From Planococcus maritimus (GTDB lineage: Bacteria; Bacillota; Bacilli; Bacillales_A; Planococcaceae), in contig NZ_CP016538.2 of assembly GCF_001687625.2 (NCBI RefSeq), positions 2,944,501-3,008,500 on the forward strand: a stretch of DNA of 64,000 nt, given 5' to 3'. How positions within the stretch are numbered: position 1 is the stretch's first letter; every line of letters starts with the position of its first letter. The notes under the pieces are model-generated. The model searched no databases. It had not been told where the DNA came from and saw nothing but the letters and a program-made list of their open reading frames with translations. A program made the translations under genes and the position numbers. Shown here piece by piece: positions 26,150 through 35,109 of this stretch.

Positions 26150-28440
26150 CTTATATCCCCCTTAAATATTTTCCCTGTTTCTTTAGGCTTAACTATATAT
26201 TCTTCAGATGAAATATGCTTTACTCTTTTAATATGAACAGCTGACTGCACTTCTTCAAAAGTAAGCTGATATTTTCTCAAAAAAGCATTGTCTTCTGAGT
26301 TTAAGTTTTGATTACTAAAATAAATAATCTTATTCAATAAACGTGCTGCATTTCTGGCTTCTGTTCTGATATGGTTCATAGAACTATAATAGAAATCTAT
26401 ATCTTTAATGAACTCTGGGATTTCAAGTACCTCGCCTAAAATCAAAATATCTTTTTGATCTCTCGGTCCGTAACTGATTCCTCTGCGCCAATTTTTTAAT
26501 ATTTCTTTACTAGTTTTATTCCATCCATTCAACCTCATTAAATTGAACAATTCTTCATCTTTCATCTTCAGATGTACAAATTTATCTTCATATAACTCTC
26601 GCCATTTTTTGACTACTTCGAAATGTTTTTTGCTTTCATTTCTAGAGTTCACGTTTTTTATAAATATGGCATATAAGTCTTCTCTTACATCTCCATTAAT
26701 TAAAATTACTTCATCCTTTTCTTTTAAATCATTTAAAGTTTTTGTAAGGATTTTTTTTCCATCTTCTCTTCTAAAATTAATTTCATCAGTTATTTTCAAG
26801 AAAGTATTATGTCCATCTTCAAAAGTAATTAGTCTAGCGCTAATACCATTGCTTCCTATATATTGTTTAGTCAGTCTAAAACTATAATTTTCAGGAATTT
26901 CGATGATGCTTTTTGATAAGGTATCAATACTCAGATTTGATATCTTGTCTCTTTTAGAATCAGCCGTACGAAACTTTTTATAAAGCTTCTTATAAATCGT
27001 CTCTCCTTCATTACCTAATCCCAAATCGAAGATACTGTTCCTAATTTCAACTAAATTACCCAATGCTTTTTTAATTTCCCTGAGTTCTGTCTTATATAAA
27101 ATGAAATCAATTTTACTGCCTAGCTCTTTTTCTAAAATAATGAGATCTTTCATATCTATTAAAGAAGTTACTAAAACTTCATCATAATAATCATCAATAA
27201 GAGTTAAATTTTGGTAATTCAAAACCTTAAAACTCACACTTTCTAGGGCTGATATATCTATCTTAAATTTTTTGGCTAGTTTCTCCCGTAAAGACATAGT
27301 TTCAATTTTCCCATCCACTAGAACTAATATTCTACTTTCTCGTTTTAAAGCGTTCTCAATCCAAACCTCAATTTCGGCGAATTTAGGGGATTCCCTATCA
27401 AAGTCATATTTATTATATATGTCTTCAAAATTCTTTATAATATCTTCAAAATCTTTATGCTCATATCTCGAATCACTATCTTTTAATTCCTTTAGAATAT
27501 CATCAGTTTTTTCTTCGTTATATTCAAATTCAGCTACTAAATCGTATAGTACGCTTTCTACAGGAGCTCTCAAAATATGTTTTAAAAGTTTCCAAATCAC
27601 TCTTAACGTATGACTATCAAAATTAATAGACCTTAATTTATCTAGTTTTTCAATAATTTCATTTACTTCATGATCGAAAGAACTTTCTACCAACTTGATA
27701 GAAGGAAGGATCATGTCCATTTTTTTCAAGGGATAAAACCCATCAATTTTTTTTGCTACGAACGGAACTCGGTAATCAAAATAACTTTCAAAAAAGACCG
27801 TATACTTGGCTGAAATTTTATGAACTTCTATAGGTCTTTTAATAGTTTCAGCATCTATAAATACATGGTCAAATGCCAGTTCTTCATCATACGCTGTCGA
27901 GAGAATATCACTTATAAGAAAAACTGGTTTTTGTTTATTATCTTTTCTACCTAGTTTATTTCTATTTCCTCTAGAATATTCCTTAAAGTTTTTACGCCCT
28001 TTAGCAATTGGAAAAATATAGTGCGTCGGAATAATAGCAGGAGTATTACTATTATAATAATTTGCTAAAACATCTCTCCAATAAACAAAAGCAAAAGTAG
28101 CATCATTCATGTCACAAAAAATATCATTTTCTCTAAGTTGACGTCCTTTTAATTTACTGTATTCGTAGACATCTTCTGTTAATGTTTCTAACTCTAAAAT
28201 GAAGTCTATCAGCTCACTATTTTTTGTAACTATTAATATACTCGTACGTTTCATAGGATTTTTCTCGTTATAATATTTTTTCTCGAAATCAATTACATTT
28301 TGTACGATTAGTGAATTACGAAAGATATTATCCGTATTAACAAATATTGAATCATTTTTCTCATTTATAAAATTTTTTTTAAATACGAGTTTTTCTGGAA
28401 TATCATCAAATTCCGCTATAACCTCATATAAAGATTTCAT
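26146..28440 (-). CDS. drmE: DISARM class 2 protein DrmE
   Basis: 764 residues from ATG 28440 (GAAGGGGA upstream; a start 30 bases earlier lacks a site). It has no motif I can name. It is rich in Lys, Glu, Ile and Asp, with long helical stretches and no membrane segment or cysteine cluster. Identification rests on its size and position: class 2 DISARM is defined by drmE and drmMII added to drmABC, and drmE directly precedes drmA here with a 4-base overlap. Its biochemical role is unknown in the literature I recall. Confidence 0.82.
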   Translation of the reverse strand: MKSLYEVIAEFDDIPEKLVFKKNFINEKNDSIFVNTDNIFRNSLIVQNVIDFEKKYYNEKNPMKRTSILIVTKNSELIDFILELETLTEDVYEYSKLKGRQLRENDIFCDMNDATFAFVYWRDVLANYYNSNTPAIIPTHYIFPIAKGRKNFKEYSRGNRNKLGRKDNKQKPVFLISDILSTAYDEELAFDHVFIDAETIKRPIEVHKISAKYTVFFESYFDYRVPFVAKKIDGFYPLKKMDMILPSIKLVESSFDHEVNEIIEKLDKLRSINFDSHTLRVIWKLLKHILRAPVESVLYDLVAEFEYNEEKTDDILKELKDSDSRYEHKDFEDIIKNFEDIYNKYDFDRESPKFAEIEVWIENALKRESRILVLVDGKIETMSLREKLAKKFKIDISALESVSFKVLNYQNLTLIDDYYDEVLVTSLIDMKDLIILEKELGSKIDFILYKTELREIKKALGNLVEIRNSIFDLGLGNEGETIYKKLYKKFRTADSKRDKISNLSIDTLSKSIIEIPENYSFRLTKQYIGSNGISARLITFEDGHNTFLKITDEINFRREDGKKILTKTLNDLKEKDEVILINGDVREDLYAIFIKNVNSRNESKKHFEVVKKWRELYEDKFVHLKMKDEELFNLMRLNGWNKTSKEILKNWRRGISYGPRDQKDILILGEVLEIPEFIKDIDFYYSSMNHIRTEARNAARLLNKIIYFSNQNLNSEDNAFLRKYQLTFEEVQSAVHIKRVKHISSEEYIVKPKETGKIFKGDIR

Positions 28441-28833
28441 TTTATTTCCCCTTCTCAATTTATAAAACATAAGAATTATAGTATTAGTACTTTCTTATGA
28501 ATTTTATTTATGATGAGTCATTTTCTGTTTCAAACTCAATAAATTGCAATAGTTTATTTGCCATAATTTTTAAATTTCTTTAACCCTATTGTAACATATG
28601 TAAAATATCCCCTATTCTTTATTTTTCAAAATCCTTATTGTTTCATTTAAGCTTTTTACCTTGTTTGAACCGGTCTGGTCCATTATTATGAAATACTTCT
28701 AATATCTAAACTCGACTTTTTATTCGCTATAAGCTGTAAAGTTAATCGACAGCTAGTTGAAATGGCGTACAATATCTACTAATAGATATCCATACAGCCA
28801 GTCAGTCTAAGCAGATATAAAGGAGGTACGGCT
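28441..28833. other. AT-rich intergenic region upstream of drmE
   Basis: About 390 bases without a gene. It should hold the drmE promoter (minus strand) and the esterase promoter (plus strand). An inverted repeat ATATCTA-CTA-ATAGATAT lies at about 28772-28790, before the esterase. I could not define -35/-10 pairs with confidence. Base composition changes back to chromosomal values from about 28830, marking the right edge of the island. No direct repeats or tRNA were seen there. Confidence 0.5.
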
Positions 28834-29616
28834 TTGTTAGAAGCATTTCAGGCATACATTTCTTCAATCAAGCAAGAAAGATCAATCCGGGTATATCTGC
28901 CAAAAAGCTATTCGACAGAAAAGAAAAGCTACCCCGTGTTGTATATGCACGATGGGCAGAATGTATTTCAAGATTTGGAGGCTATCGGCGGGAAATCGTT
29001 AGGTCTTGAAAATTATTTGGATGCATATGAACTGGACCTTATCGTGGTTGCAGTCGATCAAAATCCACAGGCAAGAATTGATGAGTATTGTCCTTGGGTA
29101 AGCGGTGAATACAGCAAAAGCATATTAGGCAAGGAGAATACAGAAGGCGGAAAGGGCATGCACTACGTGGATTTTATCGTCAGCGAACTAAAGCCGCTGA
29201 TAGACAGCAAATACCGCACAATCCGAGACCAGACCGCGATGGCCGGTATTTCTTTAGGCGGCCTTGTCTCTATTTACGCCATGTGCCGCTATCCCCACAT
29301 TTTTAAACACATAGCCGTCCTCTCTTCCGCCTTTTACCGCAATCAAGAAGAAATCATGAAGCTGATCGAGCAGACGGATTTGTCGCTAGTTGAAAGTGTT
29401 TATATGGATTGCGGGTCCAAGGAAGCGGGAGCTGATACGGAAGTGAGCCAGAAGTTTCTAGCTTCCAATCAAATGGTCTATGAACTACTAAAGGACAAGA
29501 TATCTAATACACAATTCGAAATCGTTGATGAGGCGGAACACAATTATTCGTATTTTAAAGAAAGAGTGCCTAGTGTATTTAGGTTTTTAACATCAAAAGA
29601 TTTTTCAGGGAACTAG
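28834..29616 (+). CDS. Alpha/beta-hydrolase of the esterase D family
   Basis: 260 residues from TTG 28834, behind AAAGGAGG. An oxyanion-hole region (VLYMHDGQNVF), nucleophile elbow GISLGG (Ser in GxSxGG) and C-terminal HNYSYFKERVP histidine match the putative-esterase (PF00756) family, which includes enterochelin, feruloyl and acetyl esterases. No signal peptide is present, so it is cytoplasmic. Siderophore hydrolysis is possible, but no iron gene or Fur box is adjacent. It is a single gene at the right border of the AT-rich island. Confidence 0.88.
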   Translation: MLEAFQAYISSIKQERSIRVYLPKSYSTEKKSYPVLYMHDGQNVFQDLEAIGGKSLGLENYLDAYELDLIVVAVDQNPQARIDEYCPWVSGEYSKSILGKENTEGGKGMHYVDFIVSELKPLIDSKYRTIRDQTAMAGISLGGLVSIYAMCRYPHIFKHIAVLSSAFYRNQEEIMKLIEQTDLSLVESVYMDCGSKEAGADTEVSQKFLASNQMVYELLKDKISNTQFEIVDEAEHNYSYFKERVPSVFRFLTSKDFSGN

Positions 29617-29846
29617 CACTCAGTTACTTGGGGAAACTGCTTATACATACAAAATAGTTCTATCCTTTATCTAATTGAAAAATATGCAATAGTTGCGCTT
29701 AGAAAAGTTACTTAATTACTTTACTCATAGTCGATTGAGAGACCCATATTTACCACGTGCAAAGCACCCAACTTCCGTAATATTCCAATCCCACCTCTGT
29801 TATACTGGAAGAAAGAGGGTTTTATTCGCCGAAGGGAGAGTCACGA

Positions 29847-30224
29847 ATGAAAACGTACTGGTTGCTTGGCATCATGTTACTCGTCGATATGACGCTGCTG
29901 TTGGTGGACGATTACTTTCCGGGTGCACTCAGTTCCTTAAGTATCCCGGTGTGGTCTTTATACGCACTGCTTGGGGTTTTGGTTCTGGTGAGCCTACTGA
30001 CACACAATCCTGAACTGGAGAAGCGCTTTGGGCTCCATGCCTTATTGTTATTGGCTATCTATCCGATGCTGGTGATGTTTTTATTGACTTTCCTTGGCGG
30101 TGAGTCAGAGAGCGGTCTCTCTATAACGAGCCCCCTCCTTTGGATTATATGGGGAGCGGTTTTGTGGATGGGATGCCGTGATTATAAGAAAGACAAAGAG
30201 CAAGATGGGCAAGCGCTGGATTGA
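29847..30224 (+). CDS. Small membrane protein, paralogue A of a 125-residue family
   Basis: 125 residues with four predicted helices and a basic tail (CRDYKKDKEQ). Shared blocks DYFPGAL, IPVW and LLTFLGGESESGLS recur in the proteins at 60823-61209 and 61440-61817, so these three are paralogues. The ribosome site is GAAGGGAG. I do not know a function. Two helices lie before and two after a short charged loop (HNPELEKR). Confidence 0.75.
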   Translation: MKTYWLLGIMLLVDMTLLLVDDYFPGALSSLSIPVWSLYALLGVLVLVSLLTHNPELEKRFGLHALLLLAIYPMLVMFLLTFLGGESESGLSITSPLLWIIWGAVLWMGCRDYKKDKEQDGQALD

Positions 30225-30287
30225 ACAGTTCTCTAGGATACATATGGCAAGAGTTTATTGCTCAAATGGAAAGGATGACCTGTTGTT

Positions 30288-30518
30288 ATGCTATGGATAC
30301 TTACGCAAAATAAACAAGACCTGATGAATGTTAAGAGTGTTGCTGTAAAAGGAAAGCACGTGGAAGGTTTTGTAGAAAACAGCTTATTGGATCAATGGAA
30401 TAAGGTGATGGGCAAATACGAATCAAACGATCGAGCATTAGAAGTTCTTACGGAGATTTTTGCGAAGATTGACCAAAGCGACGGGGCTGCTGTGACCTTC
30501 ACTATGCCTGAACGATAA
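30288..30518 (+). CDS. Small conserved hypothetical protein, 76 residues
   Basis: A soluble 76-residue protein (starts MLWILTQNKQDL, ends AAVTFTMPER). The pattern WILTQ-K-DLMNVK, a GKYES-N-RALEVL helix and a final FTMPE strand reads like a compact alpha/beta protein that I associate with Bacilli, of unknown function. It has a weak AAAGGATG site and a terminator close behind. Confidence 0.65.
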   Translation: MLWILTQNKQDLMNVKSVAVKGKHVEGFVENSLLDQWNKVMGKYESNDRALEVLTEIFAKIDQSDGAAVTFTMPER

Positions 30519-30548
30519 CCCTATATGGCTTATGCTTAGATTCTGTAA

Positions 30549-30585
30549 CCTTCAAAAGGCGGAAACTCCCCTTTTGGAGGTTTTT
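30549..30585 (+). terminator. Intrinsic terminator
   Basis: An 11-bp stem CCTTCAAAAGG / CCTTTTGGAGG with one G-T pair, then a T run. Confidence 0.85.
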
Positions 30586-30748
30586 CTTTTTATTCACCTT
30601 ATTCAAGTGGATTTATACAGATTTCAGTAGAGGACGGAAAAGCACACTGATTTTTTTATGTTAAAATATGGTTATAGGCAATCAAGCAATTGGTCCAACT
30701 AAAGTTAAGTAACTTATATTAGGTTTTTCAATAGAAAGGGCGGATACA

Positions 30749-31234
30749 ATGGATGAAGCGCAACAGAAGCTTAAAGAAATAACAAAGTTAAAGAAGAAGC
30801 AATTGCTCTGGAGCAATCTCTTCATGCTGGTGATTTTCTTATTGCTTAGTTATTTATTGGAGAGCGGAAAAATTTTATTCGCGACCTGGATCGTCATACT
30901 ATTCATCTTCGTAATGGTCGTGCTTAGCTTATATACCTTGATAACAGGAACGATTATCGGAACCAAGACGACGAGGCGGATTCGGGCATTCGATCGAAAG
31001 CGCTGGGGCAAGACGAAATGGAAGCTTCTCAATATAACCGAAGTTGTTCTATATAGTGGTATGGGTGTCGGCTTGATTTATTTAGTTTTCAACACGGATT
31101 TCGATTTCGACTTCCACTTCCACGATCGGAGCTTGTCTACTTTTACCTTCCCGTTTATCGGCTCTTGGGTTGGTTATAATTTGGGCGAGATTATAAGAAT
31201 ATTCGGCTTGAAAGAGCAGGCAGCAAATGGCTAG
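30749..31234 (+). CDS. Hypothetical membrane protein, 161 residues
   Basis: An N-terminal basic amphipathic helix (KLKEITKLKKKQ) is followed by two adjacent membrane helices, a basic loop (TTRRIRAFDRKRWGK), a third helix, an unusual alternating Asp/Phe/His stretch (TDFDFDFHFHDR), and a fourth hydrophobic segment. The family is not recognised. The ribosome site is AAAGGGCGG before ATG 30749. A terminator follows at 31290. Confidence 0.7.
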   Translation: MDEAQQKLKEITKLKKKQLLWSNLFMLVIFLLLSYLLESGKILFATWIVILFIFVMVVLSLYTLITGTIIGTKTTRRIRAFDRKRWGKTKWKLLNITEVVLYSGMGVGLIYLVFNTDFDFDFHFHDRSLSTFTFPFIGSWVGYNLGEIIRIFGLKEQAANG

Positions 31235-31289
31235 CCGCTCTAGTTTTCCTTGGAATATTACCGCTAATCAATCAGCCCAACTACATATC

Positions 31290-31323
31290 AAAAACCCCTC
31301 GGTTCCAAGACTGAGGGGTTTTT
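31290..31323 (+). terminator. Intrinsic terminator
   Basis: An 11-bp stem AAAAACCCCTC / GAGGGGTTTTT. A second near-palindrome (CGCCTG / CAGGCG, 31363-31382) lies further on. Confidence 0.85.
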
Positions 31324-31418
31324 GAGTTTTCGTGATTTGTAAGGTTCTTTCCTATCTTCTTCCGCCTGGCAATTGTCAGGCGTTTGCTTCTTAATTCCAG
31401 GAAGTTAAAGAAGATGCG

Positions 31419-31583
31419 TTAAGACGCCACATCGTCTTTGAGAAATCCTATAATAGAAACCAGAAGACCTGACAGCACGATGATATATTCCATTCCGCCG
31501 ATGTTAGTAGCCGTATCTACTACAAGAATTCCCCCTAGAATCATAAATGAAATGCCTAGTAACATTAATTTTATGGATTTCAA
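31419..31583 (-). CDS. Small membrane protein, about 54 residues
   Basis: TTG 31583 is favoured because GAGGAG lies 7 bases upstream; the frame is open to 31682 but without a good site. The product (KSIKLMLLGISFMILGG onward) has two membrane helices and a short acidic C-terminus. It resembles many short two-helix proteins in Bacilli of unknown role. It is an isolated gene upstream of the lut/rha region's terminator. Confidence 0.6.
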   Translation of the reverse strand: MKSIKLMLLGISFMILGGILVVDTATNIGGMEYIIVLSGLLVSIIGFLKDDVAS

Positions 31584-31716
31584 CAAACCGCTCCTCAAGA
31601 AAAATTGTGATAACTGAAATTCTTTCATTTTCCTATTATGTATCCGGTCCCCGCACTCACACAAATATATATATACCAGCATTCAATCTAGAGGCTTAGG
31701 ATGAGCTGATGTGCAT

Positions 31717-31777
31717 AAAAAAAACCCTTATTGATATGCGGATATGTTTATATCCGCTATTCAACTAAAGGGTTTTT
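31717..31777 (-). terminator. Terminator of the rha-lut operon
   Basis: A long hairpin just past the lutC stop: AAAACCCTT base pairs with AAGGGTTTT, and inside is a second stem (ATATGCGGATATG region with CATATCCGC). A T run follows on the minus strand. Confidence 0.85.
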
Positions 31778-32477
31778 ACTGATCGGTTACGATGATGTGA
31801 ACGGCTTCTACGGGTCCATGTACTCCGATCACGATATCCATTTCAATGTCGGCACTATTGCTTGGACCTGAAATGAAATTGATGCAGGTAGGAATGTCCT
31901 TTTTCGCCTGTACCTTCTGATGAATAGCATGGGTCGCCTGCGTCATACGCGGGACGATGGAAGATTTGGGGACGATGGCGACGTATACCAGCGGAAGCAG
32001 GCTGACTGAACGGGCAATGTCTTTGTCGTTAAACTGAACGACCGTTCCGGATTCTGCCAGGCTGACTTCGCTGAAAAACAAACCGATATTGGCTTTTTTG
32101 GCGATTTCGATATTTTCTTGGCCTATCGCCGCATTCCATACATGTGTGTCGTCTGCATTCAGTATGGCTGCAAGATTGAATTCGGTAAACCGGGCATCGT
32201 TCGTTGCAACGATGGGCCCTCCGCCAAATTGATGAATGACTTTTTGAATACTTGCTGCCAGATTCGCTTTATCCGTTTCAACTACTCTTACTGACTTTGC
32301 CTCGCTGTTTTCCTTGAAGGCCTGGGCCAAGCCTTCAACGGTCTTGTTCTCATATACTTTCCATTGAGGTTGATGTTGCCATGCTGGCAAGGATACTTGC
32401 GCTTTTCGATCACGGCCAAGTTTTCCGGCAATCTTATTCAAAAAAGCGTCTTTGTTCTGGACGGTGCCTGGAGTCAT
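31776..32477 (-). CDS. lutC: Lactate utilisation protein LutC (LUD domain)
   Basis: 233 residues of the LUD (LutC/YkgG) family. The conserved SGPSNSADIEMDIVIGVHGP block near the C-terminus and SEVSLAESGTVV are typical. LutC forms, with LutA and LutB, the iron-sulfur L-lactate oxidase complex producing pyruvate. It starts directly after the lutB stop codon (TAA-ATG). It is the last gene of the rhamnose operon; rhamnose cleavage gives L-lactaldehyde and thus L-lactate, which explains its presence here. Confidence 0.93.
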   Translation of the reverse strand: MTPGTVQNKDAFLNKIAGKLGRDRKAQVSLPAWQHQPQWKVYENKTVEGLAQAFKENSEAKSVRVVETDKANLAASIQKVIHQFGGGPIVATNDARFTEFNLAAILNADDTHVWNAAIGQENIEIAKKANIGLFFSEVSLAESGTVVQFNDKDIARSVSLLPLVYVAIVPKSSIVPRMTQATHAIHQKVQAKKDIPTCINFISGPSNSADIEMDIVIGVHGPVEAVHIIVTDQ

Positions 32478-33908
32478 TTACAGATCATCGCCTTTCTTAT
32501 GATTCTCAAACCACTTTCTGAAGTTGCTTTTTCCCGGTGCCGGAAACTCCCGCACGGATGTCCATAATTTCATCGGTCCTGGGCCAGCGGAAATGCTGTC
32601 GTCTTTGACGAATGGGCTCATGGCTGCTGGCATTCCTTTAGTGGCAAGCTGGAAAAGTGATGGGGTACTCGCGCCAATGCCGAACGCTTTCATGGCCATT
32701 TTTTCGCTTTTCTTTCCTTTTTTCTCTACATAGTTCTGCCGATGCGTGATCAAGTGTTCGTGAAGCGGGATTTTAACCGGGCAAGCTTCCGTACAGGCAG
32801 CACACAAGCTTGAGGCAAAAGGAAGCTCCCCGTATTCTTCATACCCGCCTAAAATCGGCGACAACACAGCCCCAATCGGCCCTTGATAAATAGATCCGTA
32901 TGCATGTCCACCAATGTGGCGATAGACGGGGCAGACATTGACGCATGCCGCACAGCGGATACAATGCAGGGCAGATTGAAATTCGGTGCCCAATGCATTC
33001 GATCGCCCTGCATCCAAAATGACCAGATGAAACTCTTTCGGCGCATCGACGCTATCTTCATCTACTTTAGGGGTCAAATTCGTTACGTATGTTGTAATCT
33101 TTTGTCCGACAGCACTTCTGCTAAGGAGATTCGTCATGACGTCTAGTTCTTCCCAAGACGGAACTAACCTTTCCATCCCCATAACCGTGATTTGCGTATC
33201 CGGGAAAGTGGTTACCATATTGGCATTGCCTTCATTGGTTACAAGCGAAATAGATCCCGAGTCGGCTACGGCAAAATTACAGCCGGTTACACCGATATCC
33301 GCTTCCATAAATACTTCCCGCAGTTGGCTACGGGCGAAAGCCGTCAATTCCCGTGGTTCTTCAGTGCCGGTATAATTGGCTTTATCCCTGAAGGTGTCGC
33401 GGATCTGTTCTTTGTTTTTATGCAGAGAAGGCACTACAATATGCGACGGACGATCATGGTCATCAATTTGTAAAATATATTCGGCCAAATCGGTCTCGTA
33501 CACTTGGCACCCGACTTCTTCTAAGGCTTCGTTTAGGCCTATTTCTTCTGTCACCATCGATTTCGCTTTCGTCACTTTTTTAGCGTTCTTTTTTTTGGCC
33601 ACTTCCTGAATGTAGCGGGTCGCATCGTCTGCTGTTTCCGCGAAATAAACGTGCCCGCCTTGTTTTGAAAAGGTTTCACTCAATTGATTTAAATAATAGT
33701 CCAGATTCTCAAGCGTATGTTTGCGGATTTCTTCTCCCGCACTCCGCCATTCTTCCCAATCGCCGATTTCTTCGTCACCTTCAGTAGCGGCAAGTTTTTT
33801 GCCACGTAGCCGGTCTTGAGCAGACGCCATGGCATTTCGCATAAAATCGTCTTCAAGCGCATCGTCTACCCGATCAAAAAAAGCCTTTTCTCCGATTTTC
33901 ATTGGCAT
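32478..33908 (-). CDS. lutB: Lactate utilisation iron-sulfur protein LutB
   Basis: 476 residues. The N-terminal LUD-type domain contains [15 protein letters not shown]. Two 4Fe-4S clusters follow: [15 protein letters not shown] and [17 protein letters not shown]. This is the electron-transfer subunit of the LutABC L-lactate oxidation complex in the cytoplasm. ATG 33908 begins one base after the lutA stop, so lutABC is a tight cluster. Length is as in B. subtilis LutB. Confidence 0.95.
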   Translation of the reverse strand: MPMKIGEKAFFDRVDDALEDDFMRNAMASAQDRLRGKKLAATEGDEEIGDWEEWRSAGEEIRKHTLENLDYYLNQLSETFSKQGGHVYFAETADDATRYIQEVAKKKNAKKVTKAKSMVTEEIGLNEALEEVGCQVYETDLAEYILQIDDHDRPSHIVVPSLHKNKEQIRDTFRDKANYTGTEEPRELTAFARSQLREVFMEADIGVTGCNFAVADSGSISLVTNEGNANMVTTFPDTQITVMGMERLVPSWEELDVMTNLLSRSAVGQKITTYVTNLTPKVDEDSVDAPKEFHLVILDAGRSNALGTEFQSALHCIRCAACVNVCPVYRHIGGHAYGSIYQGPIGAVLSPILGGYEEYGELPFASSLCAACTEACPVKIPLHEHLITHRQNYVEKKGKKSEKMAMKAFGIGASTPSLFQLATKGMPAAMSPFVKDDSISAGPGPMKLWTSVREFPAPGKSNFRKWFENHKKGDDL

Positions 33909-33909
33909 C

Positions 33910-34641
33910 TTACGTCACCCCTTCAACTCGTGAATTCAGTATTTGGGCTATGTGTTTTACTTCGATTGGCTTACCTTTCCGGTTGATCCGGCCTTTAATG
34001 TTCATCAAGCAGCCATTATCTGCGGCGATCAGGAGATCAGCTGTCGATTCTTCTACATGACGCACTTTCTCATCTACCATCCGCTCGGAAATCGGTGCCA
34101 TTTTCACAGCAAACGTTCCGCCAAAACCACAGCAATCATAATTGTTTTTCAATGGCAGCATCTCAAGGCCTTTGACGTTCTTCAATAGTAGAGACGGTGC
34201 TTCTTTTTCGCCAAGCAAGCGCGTCATATGGCAGGACGTATGGAAAGTGGCCCTCCCCGGATAAATGGCTCCTACATCTTCGACTTTTAAGACATGAACG
34301 ATAAATTGAGAGAATTCGTACGTTTTATCCGCTACGGATTTTGCGCGTTCTCTCCAGTTCTCGTCATCATGGAACAGTTCGGGGTATTCTTTGAACATTG
34401 CAGCACAGGAACCTGAAGGGGTCACGATGTATTCCGCCTTTTCGAAACTCGCTATCATTTGCTTGGCCGCTTTTTGGGCGTCTTTTTTGTAGCCGCTGTT
34501 AAAAGCCGGCTGGCCACAACAGATTTGTCCTTTCGGGAAATCGACCTCACATCCTAAACGTTCCAACACTTCCACGACATCTTTTGCCACGTTTTGATAA
34601 AACATTTCTGAAAGGCAAGTGATAAATAAGGATACTTTCAT
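33910..34641 (-). CDS. lutA: Lactate utilisation protein LutA
   Basis: 243 residues from ATG 34641 (MKVSLF; an ATG two codons earlier is also possible). The CCG-domain repeats are visible: [11 protein letters not shown] in the first half and DCCGFGGTF in the second. These cysteine-rich motifs bind an iron-sulfur cluster in LutA/GlpC/HdrB-type proteins. It is the partner of LutB and LutC. No lactate permease or LutR gene is in the window. Confidence 0.93.
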   Translation of the reverse strand: MKVSLFITCLSEMFYQNVAKDVVEVLERLGCEVDFPKGQICCGQPAFNSGYKKDAQKAAKQMIASFEKAEYIVTPSGSCAAMFKEYPELFHDDENWRERAKSVADKTYEFSQFIVHVLKVEDVGAIYPGRATFHTSCHMTRLLGEKEAPSLLLKNVKGLEMLPLKNNYDCCGFGGTFAVKMAPISERMVDEKVRHVEESTADLLIAADNGCLMNIKGRINRKGKPIEVKHIAQILNSRVEGVT

Positions 34642-34716
34642 GTACATCCACTCTTCTCATCATGTATTTTCCATCTGCCTGACAACAAGAACCGCGTTCC
34701 GAAAAAATTCCGAGCT

Positions 34717-34998
34717 TTAGGGCCCTGTCACCACTTGTTCGACTGTGTTGATTTGGATGAATTGATCGATCTTTTGCAATGCATCTTGTTCGTCTAGTCC
34801 TTCTGCGACGATGTCGATGACTGCGCCTTTTGCTATTGCCAGCGACATAACACCCATAATGGATTTCAAATTGACCGTTTTAGCTCCTACCGTTAAAGAA
34901 ATCGTCGCCTCAAACTCACTCGCAAGGTTAACCAATTGAGCTGCCAGACGGGCTTGTATCCCTGTTTCCGAAACGACCTTATACGTTTTTTTCAACAT
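34717..34998 (-). CDS. Crh-like HPr paralogue (Gln15, Ser46)
   Basis: 93 residues from ATG 34998 (AAGGAGA upstream). The HPr fold is clear: TGIQARLAAQLVNLA and NLKSIMGVMSLA. The phosphocarrier histidine at position 15 is glutamine, and the usual Pro18 is leucine, so it cannot take phosphate from enzyme I. Ser46, the HPr-kinase target, is kept at exactly position 46. This combination is that of B. subtilis Crh, a CcpA co-repressor. It lies between rhaA and lutA in the rhamnose operon, not in the usual crh locus. I infer a role in cre-dependent control of this operon. Confidence 0.85.
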   Translation of the reverse strand: MLKKTYKVVSETGIQARLAAQLVNLASEFEATISLTVGAKTVNLKSIMGVMSLAIAKGAVIDIVAEGLDEQDALQKIDQFIQINTVEQVVTGP

Positions 34999-35109
34999 AG
35001 CAGTCTCCTTTTCTTCTAGCATATTTGTAGGCTAGTTGCTGCTTCCCTGCATGTTTGACTCCAAGAAGATGACAACCAGAAACCTCAGGATAGCTTGATA
35101 TACTCGGTC

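Noticed and set aside
16781..28833. Prophage or integrative element
   Set aside because: The AT-rich island lacks integrase, structural phage genes, a tRNA target or flanking repeats; it is better described as a defence island.
31363..31382. Near-palindrome CGCCTGGCAATTGTCAGGCG-like hairpin
   Set aside because: No T run on the strand of either neighbour and a terminator already precedes it; no function assigned.
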